A stretch of 64,000 nucleotides of DNA from assembly GCA_022376515.1 (NCBI GenBank), contig WTXI01000001.1:2046001-2110000 (forward strand). Direction: 5' to 3'. A program made the translations under genes and the position numbers. The stretch comes from Lactifluus volemus (lineage: Eukaryota; Basidiomycota; Agaricomycetes; Russulales; Russulaceae). Each line of letters begins with the position of its first letter. Position 1 is the stretch's first letter. Positions 1 to 14,000 of the stretch are shown piece after piece. Below the pieces are notes generated by a model. It was not told where the DNA came from. It saw only the letters and a program-made list of their open reading frames with translations, and ran no database searches.

Positions 1-1791
1 CAGCATGTGCGACGTGGACAACTCTGAGGTCATCGTTGGAGAGCTACTCCGGTATCTGAAGGTTGCCGATTACGCTCTTCGAGAAGAGATGGTGTTAAAA
101 ATCGCCGTCCTAACTGAGAAATATGCCAGTTCATACCGGTGGTATGTCGATACTATCCTCGAACTTATCAGCGCAGCAGGAGACCATGTTGGCGATGAAG
201 TCTGGTATCGCGTGGTTCAAATTGTCACAAACACTGAAGACCTACAAGCGTATGCGGCTCGTGTTGTCTTCCTGAGACTCAGGTCACCCACTAGTCACGA
301 GAGTCTCGTCAAAGTTGGAGGTGGGTTTGGCCCCTGACTTGAACCATGCGATGTGATGATGAGAGTCTTTCTAGGCTATGTTCTTGGCGAGTATGGTCAT
401 CTCATTGCAAACGAGGAAGGCCATAGCCCCATGGAGCAGCTGCAAGTCTTACACACAAAGTCACAATTCTGTACCGCTCCTACCAGAGCTCTTCTCCTTA
501 CCACGTACATCAAATGGGTGAACGTGTTCCCGGAAATCAAGCCACAATTGATCAACATTTTCGAGCGCTACCGACATGTCCTCGACTCTGAATTGCAGCA
601 ACGGGCTTGCGAGTTCTACGCATTGGCTTCCCGGCCTGACGACGATGAGCTCCTCCAAAACATTTGCGAAGAGATCCCACCATTCCCACCCCGTGAAAGC
701 GCTTTGCTCACCCGTTTGAATAGAAAACACGGGGCTACGGAAGATAAACGGACTTGGGTGCATGGAGGCAAGGACATCAATCATGATCGCGAGACAGCCA
801 AGGCCAAGCAAAGTTCGACAGCAGATCGGCAGGCCAGCGAATCTGCGGCCCTAGCCAGTCCTTCGGATATATTGACATCGCTTCAAGGCCTTGACCTCTC
901 AGGGCCCTCGAGCGCCACAAGCCGACAGCCATAACGTCAGCGGTCCTTGCAAAGCCCACAATTGCTCCGCACATTGTAGTCGGCCCAAATGTAGATCGCT
1001 GGTTTGAGAAGCTTACCTATAGTAATGAGGGCGTCTTGTACGAGGATGTCCAAATCCAAGTCGGGATCAAGTCGCGATATCAAGGTCATATAGGGCAGTT
1101 GGCTGTTTACATGGGAAACAAAGTCTCAGTTCCCTTGACTGCATTTACCACAAAGGTAGATGTGGACAATCCAGAGGCGTTGTCCATCACTTTCGCCAAG
1201 ATGCCTACCACTATGGTTGCCCCAAGGTCGCAGTCACAGCAAATCCTTCATGTCGAGTGCAAAAAGGTGTTCACCACACCACCCATCATGACAGTCTCTT
1301 TCCTCGCTGGCTCGCACCAAACTATCGCCTTACGTCTACCGGTGATCCTTACCAAGTTTATCGAGCCGGTGATCTTGAGCCCGACGGACTTTTTCGAGCG
1401 CTGGAGACTCATCGGTGGCCCACCACGTGAGGCGCAAAGCGTTTTCCCCATCAATCTCACTAGCAGCGGGGAGCTCGACCATGATCGACAACACAAAGTC
1501 ATCTCAGGCCAGAAGCTTAGCATACTTCCCGACGTCGACCCGAATCCGAATAATTTTGCTGGTGCTGGGGTTCTTAATATGTCTGTGGATGGAAAAGTCG
1601 GTTGTCTATATCGACTGGAACCCAACCGCGACGCCAAGGTACGTAACCTATCGGTTCACTGGTGGGGGCCCTCTCAGACTTGAGTCCCTTTACAGCTTTG
1701 CCGAATCACTGTCCGGAGCACATCAGAGGACGTAGTAGGAGAGGTGCAGCGACTCATACAAAGACCGCTTTCCGTCAATGCTGCGTCATGA
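1..1791 (+). CDS. AP-2 adaptor complex alpha subunit, C-terminal part (5' end outside window)
   Basis: Large subunit of the clathrin adaptor AP-2, which selects cargo at the plasma membrane. The reading frame is already open at base 2. Seen: the end of the alpha-solenoid trunk ([20 protein letters not shown]), an intron at about 324-368, more trunk ([10 protein letters not shown]), a hinge with [12 protein letters not shown], then the appendage 'ear' beginning near [13 protein letters not shown] and running through [16 protein letters not shown] last intron at about 1640-1696 leads to the final exon and the stop at 1789-1791. In the hinge (about 880-930) the frame changes. Either one base is missing, or a 71-bp intron with a poor GTCCTT donor and ACAG acceptor is used. 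The next gene converges, with its stop at 1921. Family identity is firm; the hinge model is not. Confidence 0.93.
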
Positions 1792-1920
1792 CATTTCTGG
1801 AAATTTTATGCTTGTCATGAGTGTACAAGATAGTTAGTGATCTATAATAATCAGACATATCTCCATATATATAACAATATCCCATTACAAAAAACAAATC
1901 CACATAGCCAGGATAAAGGC

Positions 1921-4900
1921 TCACTTACTACCCAATATCGTGCGAAAGAATCCCTTCTTCCGCTCGGCGTTCTGCAGCGGCCGCAGAATATCCACGAATG
2001 ATTGCTTTCTTCCCGGGACTGCGTCGCCCAAGTCGGGTTGGAGAGTTAAATCAGTCGAAGCAGAACGTGGACGAGAAGCTTGCGGCTTGCGCATGTGCCC
2101 ACTCTCGCCCTCCTTGGATGCCTCGGCGCTCATTTCTGCTGACACGGTGTTCATTTCAGATGGCGGGAACTCCCGCGAGGGGTGGCTGCCAATGTAATGG
2201 TTCAAGGAAAGGTCTGACGCCGCACCAGTTGGCGCAGTCCTTGGGGGCGAATGTGAATAAGGCGTTCTACTGCTGGACTTCTTTGGGGATAGTGGTCGTG
2301 GGTCCTCGCTTGTGCTGTGATTACCAATTGGAGGGGATGGGCTGCGTTCCGAAGGGGGAAATGTATGAGCGACAGATCCTTCGGCACCGTGTCGGCTAAC
2401 ACGATACAACGCTTGCTGCTCAATGTCCCGACATTGGGCGCACAAGTCCGCGATCACTGGATCTTGGGGAACAGATAAATCTCGCGAGTAGCGAGCAATT
2501 GCGGACGTGAGGATGGCAAAATGTCTTGGAATATCGAGAGAATGGGGCAAAGGCGGGATGGATTCTCTCTGTAGTTCAGGCATGGTTCTTTTCCTCTCAT
2601 TGAGGACCCTAATGGCACGATTCCGTACATGGGCTTCTTCGGATGGTGGTTGTGAAGGTTCCTCGTATGTTGGCGTCGAGACAACCGATATGTAGTCCAA
2701 CATCTCTGGTAACCTTTCTTCGAGGAACGATTTGACACCACGCATGAACTGTTCTCTTTGGGCTGTCTGAAGAAACCGTCAACCAAAGGTAAGAGACACG
2801 CTGGATCGAATGTACCGCATTCAAGTTAGCGAGGCTTTGAATCACTTTCGCGATCAATGTGAGGCTCCGTTGGACAGGCAAATCGGGGAGGCCTAAAGAT
2901 TTGGTTTCATATCGATGTATTCCCAGACATATGAACATACCTGGGCATAGGCCGAATAGATGTGGGTGAAGGATAGCTGGTACAATAAATCGAAGGAAAC
3001 AAAACGCTGAGACACTTTGCCATGGTAGATCGCTATTGCTGTCCGCGTCAGGGCCGTTTAGATATCGCTTTTCCACCAACTGCGAATGTGCTTGAACAAA
3101 ACTCGCATCTCGCTGGTCCACAATGAGGTTATAGGCAGCGACACAAGAACCAAACTCACCCGGGGCACTGCTGCCGCACGGAATATATCTGTTCCCAAAT
3201 TTCTTTACACCAGAGGACGAGGAGGTCTACATTACGCTCAACGTCTTTGGGTCCTTTGGGATTTCGAAGTGGATCAACCTCGATAGACACGTTTTCAATG
3301 CACAGACGTCGGATGGTGAGGCCGACGCTGGCCTCGAGAAAATTCTTTCCATACCACCCCATTAATGATTCAACAGTCTTGGTTAGGACAGTATTTCCGC
3401 GAAACAATGTGTGATGTGCTGATCATCCATGAATTACCACATACATATCAGAAGATCATGCACTCACAACTCGGCATACCATCCACCTCGCGGTCAGCCA
3501 TTTCGAATACATTGGGGAGTAGAGTGTTCCTGGCGACAGCTATTGACACTAGCTGGTCACATAACTGTTCTATCTTGTACTTGGAACCAAGATCGATCAT
3601 CCAGTCTAGGTAATTTCGCTGGTCGAGCGTCTACCTCCGAGACTAAATAAGTTCCCAGAAGCTCGTTCGTGAAGTCACGTACATCCATCACTTTGGAATA
3701 TTTGGAACTAGATAACACGATTTCCCTGGGCCATAATTCAACAAGGGCAGCGCGAAGAATTCGAAGAAACAGCGAACTCATCGACTTTAACTTTCAGCCT
3801 CAATTGACCAACCTGAGTGGAAGCTGTTGTGGCACTACCAAATAGCACAGGGAACCAACCCTCTACAAGCTCTGCACGCCGGAAGTTTGACAGTGTGATG
3901 TAGACAGTGCCAATAACAAATGGTTTCTGTTGTTTCTTCTCGCGCCAGACGACGATTGCCAGTTTCTGGAGCGGAGGTAGGTCTGTGAAAACGAAGCTCT
4001 CATGCCAATCTGGTGAGCCCGTGCTCTTCTTCACAACTGTTCGGCCAGAGAGCACGTTATTAAAGTAAGCTTCGCAAAAGAGATCCAAGTCCACGCCTTC
4101 CATTTCGCCACGCCCATCCATATCACCGGCCGCGCCAGGGCTAGAAGTTGGCTCGGGGATGCGAGACACTCCAATGTTGCGCCCTTGAACGCAACTAAGT
4201 TCGACTTGCCTCCAAATGCGGTATGTCCCTCCTTCGTGCGTACGCGACTTGCCGTAGACTTCTGGAGAAGCGTACGACCGAAGTAGAGCCATCCAAGTGT
4301 TCATAGCTTCTGTGGAAGAAAAGGCACAGTAAAGGGGCTCCGTGCTGCGAGTTGCACTCCATCGCTGGTCTCTGGATGACACGTCGTTAATTACAACTGC
4401 CACGTGCAATTGAGATAGTGACTCACGCGGAGCAGTGTATTCCGAGGCAATCTTTTCGGAAGAACAACGACTGGTCTGCAGGGCGGATGTCGGTATGCAG
4501 TAGCAGATGGAGGTGAACGGATTGGAACAAAATTGCTTCCTTCACGAGAGCATTCAACTGATAAACTGCGAGCAAGACGTTGTGAACTAACTTCGAGGTA
4601 GACATTTAATACGCATCCCTCCTCTTCCTCGGCTATACGACATGTAGCATGTCTCCATTGATCGCTTGTGGTTGGTCCACGGGCCAAGCTGAGCCAACTT
4701 GACTTCTCTACGTTGGGACATGACTGTCGATGGACGAAATTCGAAAAGTACGATAATAGCGTACCTTTGACCTTTCTTTGGTTATCGTCAACCAGCATGG
4801 AGAGAGGTCTCGAAGAGTCTCTCTTCTCTGCCTTCTTCCGTGGGTTTGGCTGTTCCGTGGATTAAGAGTAGGTGGCAGATTGATAGGTGATAAATGACAT

Positions 4901-5165
4901 GTACCTTTCGGAGAGCTGCTGCTGCCTGATTAGAGATATACACCTCGACAGGAAGGAAAAATTCCCGAGGGGCTACAGGGCGCCTGGGCTGCGCATTGTT
5001 CCTGTTCTCTAGCTCTAGCATGAGGTCGTAGTGCTGGGAGCGTGCTGAGATCCAGGAATGATCGCGTTCCCATGGAGCAACTATCGCTTTCCAAATGCAG
5101 ATAACGTAATCCTCCTCAAACACACCAAACCGACTCGACTCGGAGAGGGTGGGGCGATACCCCAA
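1921..5165 (-). CDS. RasGAP protein with PH and C2 domains
   Basis: GTPase-activating protein for Ras-like GTPases. Order from the N-terminus: a PH domain split by introns (SSWLSLARGPTTSDQWRHA, later STEAMNTWMALLRSY, about 4800-4260); a C2 domain (SPDWHESFVF, KPFVIGTVYITLS, about 4230-3790); a RasGAP domain with the arginine-finger segment FRGNTVLTK (about 3400) and the signature FLRFIVPAI (about 3000-2970); then a Ser/Pro-rich tail ending FFRTILGSK at 1921. This PH-C2-RasGAP order resembles animal SynGAP/DAB2IP; yeast Bud2 also pairs C2 with RasGAP, so orthology is left open. The 5' end is uncertain: the first exon is open to about 5165 without an ATG, next to a T-rich stretch at 5176-5190. 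An internal ATG lies near 5028. Confidence 0.85.
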
Positions 5166-5439
5166 CAGATTGCAAAAAAAAAAAAAAAGAAAAACACATC
5201 AATGGGGTACCCCACATTGTACCATCTAATGTTACGAAAAAATGATTATCTGCCCCAAAAGACCCGGTAAATAAACGAGTGAATGAGTTCCTAAGGACAG
5301 TCGCCCCAATCTTGTTATGGTACGTCTATGGTTCAATCAACCACAGTGGTATATAAAACTAGACAATGAAATAAAGCACAATAATCCCTGCCCAGGATCT
5401 GTGCACCGTTCGAGCGGATTTTTTTCTCTATGAGTGTCC

Positions 5440-6690
5440 TCAATCTTTCTTGAACCTGTAGATAGCGTCATGGGCATGATTCATGATCGACATCGAATGA
5501 ACATACCCATTCCCATTTGCAGTTACATGTCCATTCGTGACTAGCTTCTTGCCGCGAACCGGCTTCTTGTATGTATCAATGTAGAATTTGATGAAGAGAA
5601 GGAGGTAGCTCGACAGTAATGCGCAACCAAAGACAGCGGCCGCCTCAGTTCCATGGCATGAGCCGAGCACCGGGAGTTGAGGCCAATAGGTGGCAGCAAA
5701 GTAGGAATAGGCTGGCCGGAACGAGTGCATCAGATGAATGGTTACACGAATGGGCTCAACTCACTCCCGAAGTAGACGACGTGTAGGTCGATAACGAACT
5801 GGACGATCTGCATGGTAGTCAAGTACTTCTTCCACTACAAAAAGAAATGAAAACATTAATATCAACAACTGTCTGGTCTTGATGATAAAAACTAGCCACT
5901 GACCCATATCTTAGCCCCACCAGCAGTCGCATAGTAGTAGTAGTCTGTGGTCAGTCAGACAATTTTTTGCAGGTTAGCTCTCGGGGTCCACGCACACATA
6001 AGGACATGAACGGCCAAGTTCTGCGTGATGACGGTCCAAGACTGTAATGAATGCAATTAGGCGGGTATAATAAAGCGAGAGGGATCACGCTTACAATGCT
6101 TGTCTTGCCGTTGAGTTGGGTGAAGCAAAGCAAGGCGGTCGCAGAATGATGATACACATGCAGGAAGGCTGGAGACATACATTAATCGACACCGATTGTA
6201 AGGGTATGTCATACGGACCCAATGGCTTTTTCTTTAGTGCAAGGAAAACGGTGTCGATAAGTTCAACGTATTTAATGTAGTAGTTGATGATATAGTACAG
6301 TTCCATACGCTACAGACAATCAATTCGGATTTCAGAATAGTGGGAAGGGATGACACGAACCTCAGTCCAGGCCCCGACATCACACATTGCATGGAAGATC
6401 CCATGCCGCCAGTAGATGGGGAGAATCTCCTCGAGCATGAGCGCGAGAAGAAGAGCGCTACCAGAGCTGAGAATGATATTATGTACTTGGAAAAGGAAGG
6501 TAAGCTTTTGTGGTTGACGTGTCTTCATGATTTCGCGGATGCCAAAGATAGTGGCAAGATAGCCGGCAAGAATGCTGAGAACGACAGGTTGGGTTGAAAG
6601 AGGAGTAGCACCACGGACATAATGGGTGTAATGGTAAGGAATATGGTGGACGGGAAGGTAATTGAGAAGAAAATCAGCAAGAGGTGCCAT
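5440..6690 (-). CDS. ELO-family very-long-chain fatty acid elongase (3-ketoacyl-CoA synthase)
   Basis: ER membrane condensing enzyme that adds two carbons from malonyl-CoA to acyl-CoA, feeding sphingolipid synthesis. The start is the ATG at 6690 ([13 protein letters not shown]) and the stop is at 5440. Seen in order: hydrophobic N-terminal segments, the motif [16 protein letters not shown] (family pattern KxxExxDT) at about 6260, and the histidine box HVYHH at about 6160 followed by QLNGKTS. Membrane segments follow, then a basic tail ending [12 protein letters not shown], a plausible ER-retention type C-terminus. Several short introns interrupt it (about 6179-6245, 5950-6060, 5735-5850). Length fits fungal ELO proteins. 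Whether it is the Elo2 or Elo3 type cannot be told from sequence alone. Confidence 0.92.
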
Positions 6691-6920
6691 GGGGAAGGGG
6701 GGAATGGGGGGAAAGAGAACGAATGAGAGAGAAGAAAAAGTGACGGAAAAGGGCGCGCTCAGTAAACATCAGATCGGGCATAAGCGGAATTCTAATTTCT
6801 ATTATTAACAAACATTTAAGTGACAAGTAAAGCCGGCCCGTCTTCCAGCTCGACTAGCAGAACTCGCTCTCTACCCAATTCTTTCTCAGTAATCCCAACC
6901 AACTCAAATTTAGCTGCAGC
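6691..6920. other. Intergenic, ELO promoter side
   Basis: Upstream of the elongase start and downstream of the weak gene at 6921-7685. It holds a purine-rich stretch just before the ATG and AT-rich sequence at 6790-6830. No gene or recognisable control site was seen. Confidence 0.5.
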
Positions 6921-7685
6921 TTACCGAATCCCCGCTTTCATCTTCGAATATGCGTCCTTTGCCGAAATTTGAATCGCATTCTTGTCCAGCCGTGAACCAC
7001 AAGCACAAATCAGACACACGGGGGAATTGGATGGCGCAAGCGTATACGAAGCCCTAACCTAAATTTCAGAAATCGATTCAGTCAGTTTGAGATCGTGTTC
7101 CATCCTTTTGACGTACACCTGATTCACGCAACGAGTTGACTAGATCGTGGATGAAGTGTAGAGAACGAGATCGTAGGTCGTGGAGGTCATGAAGGTCAGT
7201 ACCTGCAACTATCCATGTCAATGGGATACTTTGCAATGGCCATATCAAGGCTGAAATCATACATATGTCCGATGAAGGGGAAAATGTTGGCACAGTACAG
7301 TACAGTCTCACAGAATCCGTATGGGTCGAAGTAAGTAGCCTGCCGCACCGGTGACTGAATTGTTGGCGACATGCATCAAAGCGAAGAATACATACTCTGT
7401 GATGGGCTTGAGCGCATCGTGGACATCGCCCAACTGCCAGAAACCGAAATGAATTAGGTACAAGAGAAACCGCAAAGGTATAGTACTGAGCGCCAACAAA
7501 TCTCAACTCACATTAAAGGCAGCTTCGTGGGCGCCTGCGACACTACTGCCTGACTGTGAGTGAAGGGATAACATTAGGAAGCACAAGACAGGGGAGTGAG
7601 TAGGAAGTGTATATGTATACTGGTGGCGAATGTCCCTCGAGCTCCGGATTAAATAGGGTAGACACGAGTAGCATTTTGCCAACAT
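6921..7685 (-). CDS. Possible small multi-exon gene, unrecognised
   Basis: Not recognised. An ATG at 7685 opens MLAKCYSCLPYLIRSS, followed by a good GTATAC...CACAG intron. A second exon at about 7550-7513 ends in a GTGAGT donor, and an acceptor CAG lies near 7437. Downstream, one frame reads HDLRSRSLHFIHDLVNSLRE at about 7180-7120. After a GTACGT...TTTAG intron there is a last exon with PVCLICACG and KDAYSKMKAGIR, ending at 6921. The cysteine pattern CxxCxC could bind metal. Several exon joins are possible and I could not fix one frame through the middle, so this may be a mis-drawn gene or a non-coding transcript. Its 5' end faces VPS13, with about 320 bp between the two starts. Confidence 0.3.
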
Positions 7686-8004
7686 GACAGGTTTAATTCC
7701 CCCTTAAAGGAGGTAAAAAGAAAGCTGAAAAGGAATGGGCTGAAACTAAAGCGATCGGATCCCGGGAGAACCTGACACCGTCTGCCGTACTAGGACCGTA
7801 CGGTACAGTAGGTGACTGCAATGCGCATAACGTAATACTGTTGCGTGCTCTAATGACGTATCGTGCCTACGTCTTTGACCTGCTCTACCCCTCCAACGAT
7901 TTAACCAACACGTGTATTCCTTTTGTCTTCCACATCATCCGAGGCCGTCGCTTTCAAAGTCGCTTTACCGATTACGTTGACGGTCACGACTTTACTGCAC
8001 ACTC

Positions 8005-11000
8005 ATGTCACGATCCCGATGGTTTACAAACCCTCTCAAAGAAGTCCTCGTATTCGTACGCCCCCTTGTTCCTCGCCCGATTGCTGTATTCTTATTCTGT
8101 GATTAGGTATTCAGTCGCTTTCTCGCCCCATATGTCGAAAACCTCGATATGGGTCTGGTGAACCTTGGAATCATCCAGGGTAAGTTAATCACTCCCAGGA
8201 GTGTAATCTCTAATAAGGGTATAACATCCTGCTTGTGTGCCAGGACAAGTAACATTGGGAAAACTTCGTATAAAGAAGGGTGTTTTGGATTCATTTCGGC
8301 TACCCGTCGATGTTGCTGAAGGTACCTACCTTCAGTGTCACCGAGAAGTACTTGTTGACGCGCAAGGACAGGCCACCTGGGAAGTTTTTCCCTATCCTTG
8401 CACTGGCTTAATCTAGGAAATCAACCTGTCCAAGTCCTGATTGAAGACGTTTATCTACTCGTTGTTCCGCGCAGGGAGGACGTAGAGGACCCCGAGGAAA
8501 TAGAACGCCGCATGCAGCAAGTAAAACTAGAACGCCTCCGCAATGCCGAGGAGCTTCAAATGCGAACGGGTGGTGTCGGAGGTATGTTATACACTTCATT
8601 CTGCATAACGTTGTCATGAAACCGACACCATCTGAAGGTGCCGACGACAGCGCTGAAAATCAAGGCTTCGTTGCATCCTTCCTCGCCAAACTTCTCAACA
8701 ACATCCAAGTGACTGTCAAGAACGTGCACATTAGGTACGAAGATGACATCAGCGTTCCAGATGTACGTCTACAAATGCCAATCCGTAAAGCGACAACATT
8801 GATCATCAGTCTTGCTAGCACCCGTTCGCTGTGGGTGTCACGCTGTCTAGCTTTTCCGCGGTTTCGGTGGACGAAAACTGGGTCCCTGCGTTCATAGAGG
8901 GAAGCAGCACGATCGTACATAAGGTGATTTTACTTGCTAATCCTTCCTCGCCTTTCTCAACGCCTCCCCAGCTGGCAAAGCTCGAATATCTAGCGGGGTA
9001 CTTCGATTCAGACGCACAGAGCATGGCCGGGCTCTCTTACGAGACTGCTGTAGAGCGGTTCTCCTCTATGGTGCCGTTCTCTTATTTGAACGTGATTTTC
9101 ATTTTCAGGATCATAACGAGATTGTTCAGATCGCGCGAGAAGGGGCGCCTCAAGACCACCAATTTATTCTAAAACCAGTGTCTGGGGAAGGAAGGGTGAG
9201 ATAGATTAACTCCATGGAGATGCAGGTGCATTAAACTGTAGTAATAGATCATCTTGAGGCGCAAGGCAGCGAAGGATGCTCCCCGATTCGACATTCAACT
9301 CATGTTTCCCGAAATTGGGGTTCTTCTTGACGACCATCAGTACAGGGATACTATCTCCTTGTTGGAGACCATCCATCTCTTAAGACGAAAATCACGGGTA
9401 CGCATTGGCAGCATATCACTACCTAATTATCGGTCATGAGACTTGCTAATAATGATGCAGTATGCGAAATATCGGCGTCCAGATGTACCCGGGCAAAGCC
9501 GACCACGCGCCCTCCTCATTTTTGCAGGGAATGCTATTTTAGATAGTGTTCGCGAGCGGAGGCGCCGATGGACATGGGACTTTTTTGCCCAGCGTCGTGA
9601 TGACCGTCGCCGTTACGTCGAGCTCTTCAAGAGGAAGCAGCTGAGTACATTGGCAAGTGAGGTGCGGTGTTTGTCAACCCTAAGTCGGATATAGTAGTCA
9701 CCTGATCTCAGGAACTACCCGACCTTGAGGCTTTGGAGAAAAAAATTTCGTACGAAGATATACGATTCTACAGATCGATCGCCCGTTCGGAATTGAGAAA
9801 AGATGGTGCGCTACGGAAGCAAGTCGAGGAAGAGAAGAAGCGGCAGGCTGCGCAGACCTCCGGTTGGGCAGATTGGATTCCAATCTGGGGCGCCTCCAGC
9901 GCAGCTCCAGTGGAACCAACTCAAGAATCGCCCTTCAGCAACATGACCGATCAACAGCGGAGGGAGTTATACGAAGTTCTTGATTATGACGAGAAGGCGG
10001 CTCTTGCCGAGTCATTCGAACTACCGAAAGATGCTCTCAAAACTCGACTCCGAGCGGAGCTAAGGAGGGGCTCTTTCGCACTGAAGACAGATCCGCACGG
10101 CCTTGCAGAGGAGATAATCTCCGTAGTATTTGACGAATTTCATGCAACGGCTATTCAACGACGCGACAATTTGGAGGTCTCCACCTCACTCGGCGGATTG
10201 AGCGTGTTCGATGGCACGACAAAAGATACGCTATTCCCACAAATAGTTCGTGTTAAGCAGGACTCGTCACTTTTAGGCAGCGTCACAAAGGACGATCCGA
10301 AAGACCCTTTCTTTTCTATGAAGTTCGAGAGCCAACCACTTGATGAGAGAGCAGATACTGCGCTTACACTCCGTATGAGGCACATGGAAATCGTATACCA
10401 TAGGGGGTATGTGGAGGCCATATACAAGTTTTTCAAGCCGCCAGCAGATCGGCTTGAGTCAGTTGAAGCATTGCTTGTGGGTGTAATTTCCCTATCTATT
10501 ATTTCAGGCCGCTTACCTTATTTATAGACCGTAGCTGGTGGAGCGATTGAGGGTTTGCGCAAGGAAACACGAGCTGGCCTTGAGTATGCCCTGCAGACTC
10601 ACAAAACTATCGACTTGCAAGTGGACATGAAGACACCTATCATCGTTATACCCGAAAGGTGAACCCTTTCGTAGATCAACACCCCGTTTCTGAGACTTTG
10701 TAGTATCATCACTCACAAGTGTACACACCTACTCATCGACGCTGGTCACATTTCCATCGAAAGTGACTTGGCGAGAAAAGAAGCTATCCGCCAGGTTCAG
10801 CTTAAGCGCGATCAACAATATACAGACGATGATTACGCGAGACTGGAATCTCTCATGTATGATAAACTCGATCTCAAGCTCGACGACGCGCAGGTAGAGA
10901 AATTTTCTTTGGGATCCTTGACTTCCCTGAAGTATGTATGCATAGTTCGTCCTCGGAGAAGATCTGCAATCGTGCAGAAATGCGTTAAACTCGCGCAACG

Positions 11001-14000
11001 ACTCGTCTCTCCATCTTATTGAACGGATCAACATCGATCTGCAGGTCCAGAGTTCCATTGTGCCAAGTGTCGTCCGTCTGGCTCGTTTCAAGATCTCTGG
11101 GAAGTTACCAACGCTGCAACTGAATTTCTCTGATTCAAAATACAAATCGATCTTGCGTCTCATCGACGTCACCATTCCAAAATTTGTCAACGGGGACCAT
11201 TCTACCGTCAATTCAGCTGTAACCACGTCATCTGGTTATCCATTGGTCTCAGGACTCTTCGATCTCCCAGAAACGGAATATAACGTTGATGACGAAACGG
11301 ACTGTGAGGATACAGAAAAGGATCGCCACATGGATGAAAGGAGTCGAGAGGTACGTGGACAGAACTCTCAGTTCTTCATCAGACTCGAATCCCAATTTGT
11401 TGTCATTTCTATCACATCAGGGCGTGGAGTTGAGGCAGAGGCAGTTAGAGTTCTCATTCCAAGTGACCACTCTACGTGCATCTTTGTACAAATCACAAGG
11501 TTCGGCGGGTGAGAAGCCACTTGGTCATGTTTCTTTCGACGACTTTGCTCTGCTCCTTCTTCTTACGGAGCATGATATGAAGATTGAAGTCCATCTTGGG
11601 TCTGCCCCTCTCCCCTCAACTTCTCTAAGCGTTCCATTAACAACCTCGCAGTTCGTTATATATGCAGGTCGCAGAACCCGGCTATGAACCTTTGCAGCTG
11701 TTCTCTTCTGCAAATGGGCCGACTGAAAGAAGGGACCTCCTTCGTGTGGACTACACTCGTGTTCAGAGTTCTTCTCCCGAGTATCTACCAAATCACGGTG
11801 GATACGATCAAATCATTTCCGTGGACGTATCTACAGTCATATTTCGTGTGGCCCCAGAGCCTCTCGTCACTTTATACAACTTCATTATGACGACATTCGT
11901 TCCACCCCAGCCCAGTTTAGGCGAGGGACCCTCTTCAGCTCGGACCGCTTCAGCTGCTGTTCAGCCGACACTAGGGCCATCGCCAGAGCAGCCGGCCAGA
12001 AAACTTCGCCTCCGGGTAAAGCTTGCCAGTGTCGAAGGTGGGAATTTCGTACTCGTAGTAAGGGGTGGATGGGTTTGAATTCATGCACAGTTACATTCAC
12101 AAATGCCGGTGCTCGCATTGCAACTTTATCGCTGTCAACTGCGGATGCATCCGTCGCACTAAGCAACACAATGAACGTGCATGTACGACTGGGAAATTTA
12201 TCGCTAAACGACGATTCTGGGACACAGACGTCATCTCCTGACTTCAAGAAACTGATGTTCATGGAAGGTGAACACCTGGCGAACTCAAGTACTTGACGTT
12301 TGACCCACAAGATCCGGAAGCTGAGAAAGGGCTCAACTCCTCTGTTTCTCTCACAGCAGCCTCCGTGACCTTCCATTACTTGGAGCAGCCCTTGCACGAC
12401 ATCTACGTCTTCTTCCTTAAGCTAGCTAGGCTCAAAGGGTTATACGACACTGCCACCGAGGCTGCCGTTCAGCGTGCCTCTGAAATTGAGCGCATGGGGT
12501 TCTCCATCTCCGTCAGGACTCCGATCGTCATTTTCCCCTCGAATCCGTCTTCTTCTCGTGACTCGCTGACCATGCGTCTTGGTGAGATCACGGCAAGTAA
12601 CACCTACCAGGGTGGCATACCAAAAACACAGGCTAGCCTTCATGGCATGCAGCTCATTTCAACTATATTCTACGATGGAATGCCCACCACGCTTAAGATG
12701 ATTGACGATATCGCTATTGACACGGAGATACAATCCGGTGGTGCTAATAGTAACACACCTCGACCAGACACTGAAGTAAGGCTCGTTATAGGATAACATA
12801 TGCTGTTTTGACGAAATCATCCCACCAGGTGAACATCAAGGTGTCTGACGTCAAGCTTGCCCTGACCGAGGTTCAATTTAGGATGCTTATGGAACTTTCT
12901 CGGTCAATTCCACGTATTTTAGCAGGTGCTCCGGATGGCGCTGCCCAGGTGGAACTACCTACGACGGATCTGCGAACCGCAGAGCATCCCCACACCAATT
13001 ACGCCAACGAATCGACAGTGGACCTGCACCCGGAGCTCGATGGACATTCAAACAGCACCCTCCTCCGAACTACTTTGGATCTTGTCTTGACTGTAAATAC
13101 TGTCAAGGCCCAACTCTATGACCGCCAGGCTACTGCGGAGACCAGCTTGAAGGACCATGGAATTGCTAGGTTTGCACTGTGCGATAATAGCATTCGTGTG
13201 AAGATGCTATCCGATGGCTCTACTGAAGTTCAGGTGGTACTCAGGTCGCTCACAATGAGCAACACCGCCCCAGAGCCTTCCAAGTTCCGCGAGATCATAC
13301 CTGCGGCTCAGCACGACAGGAATCAATTTATGCTCCTTTACACCACGTCAGGTGGCCCCGAGCGTTCCGCCCTTGCTATTCTTACCGTTGATACACCTCA
13401 TATCATCTTCTCCCTCGCCCCGGTCTTTGCACTCACAGAATTTTTCATGAGCGCTTCTAGTACGTTTGATCCGGAGGTTGATTATATAGCTCCTAGGACT
13501 CTGGGCGAAGAGAACGCGAACGTCGCAGCTGACGAGCAAGCACTTCAGTTCAGGATCGACTTGCATGATGTGTCAATCAGTGTGGTAGAGAATGATCTCG
13601 ACACCGACTCTCAGGCTATACGCTTGACGGTCGCCCAAATATCTCTTTCTCAGCAGGCACGTTCTTTCCATCTCTACTCGAGTATTTTCTCTCACATATC
13701 AAGTTAGGGAATTCTTGCGCTCACCCTCAATCGCGCTGGAGTGGCTCTGCTACGCATGGGCAGGCCAGAAGAGGCTCGGATCTTGGATGACGTCGACCTT
13801 ACACTAAGTTCGGACACCCGGACAATGTCATCGCACCAAATGACTAGCGTTGATATCACCTTCAAACCCCTCGTTCTGCGTGCATCGTATCGCGATATCA
13901 TGCTCATCCTGACTATTGTCAACAAGGTCTTGGACGCTTATGGAAGACAGTCGAATGCCTCTCCCAGTTCTGACTCAAACCGACCGTACATGGCGGCTTC

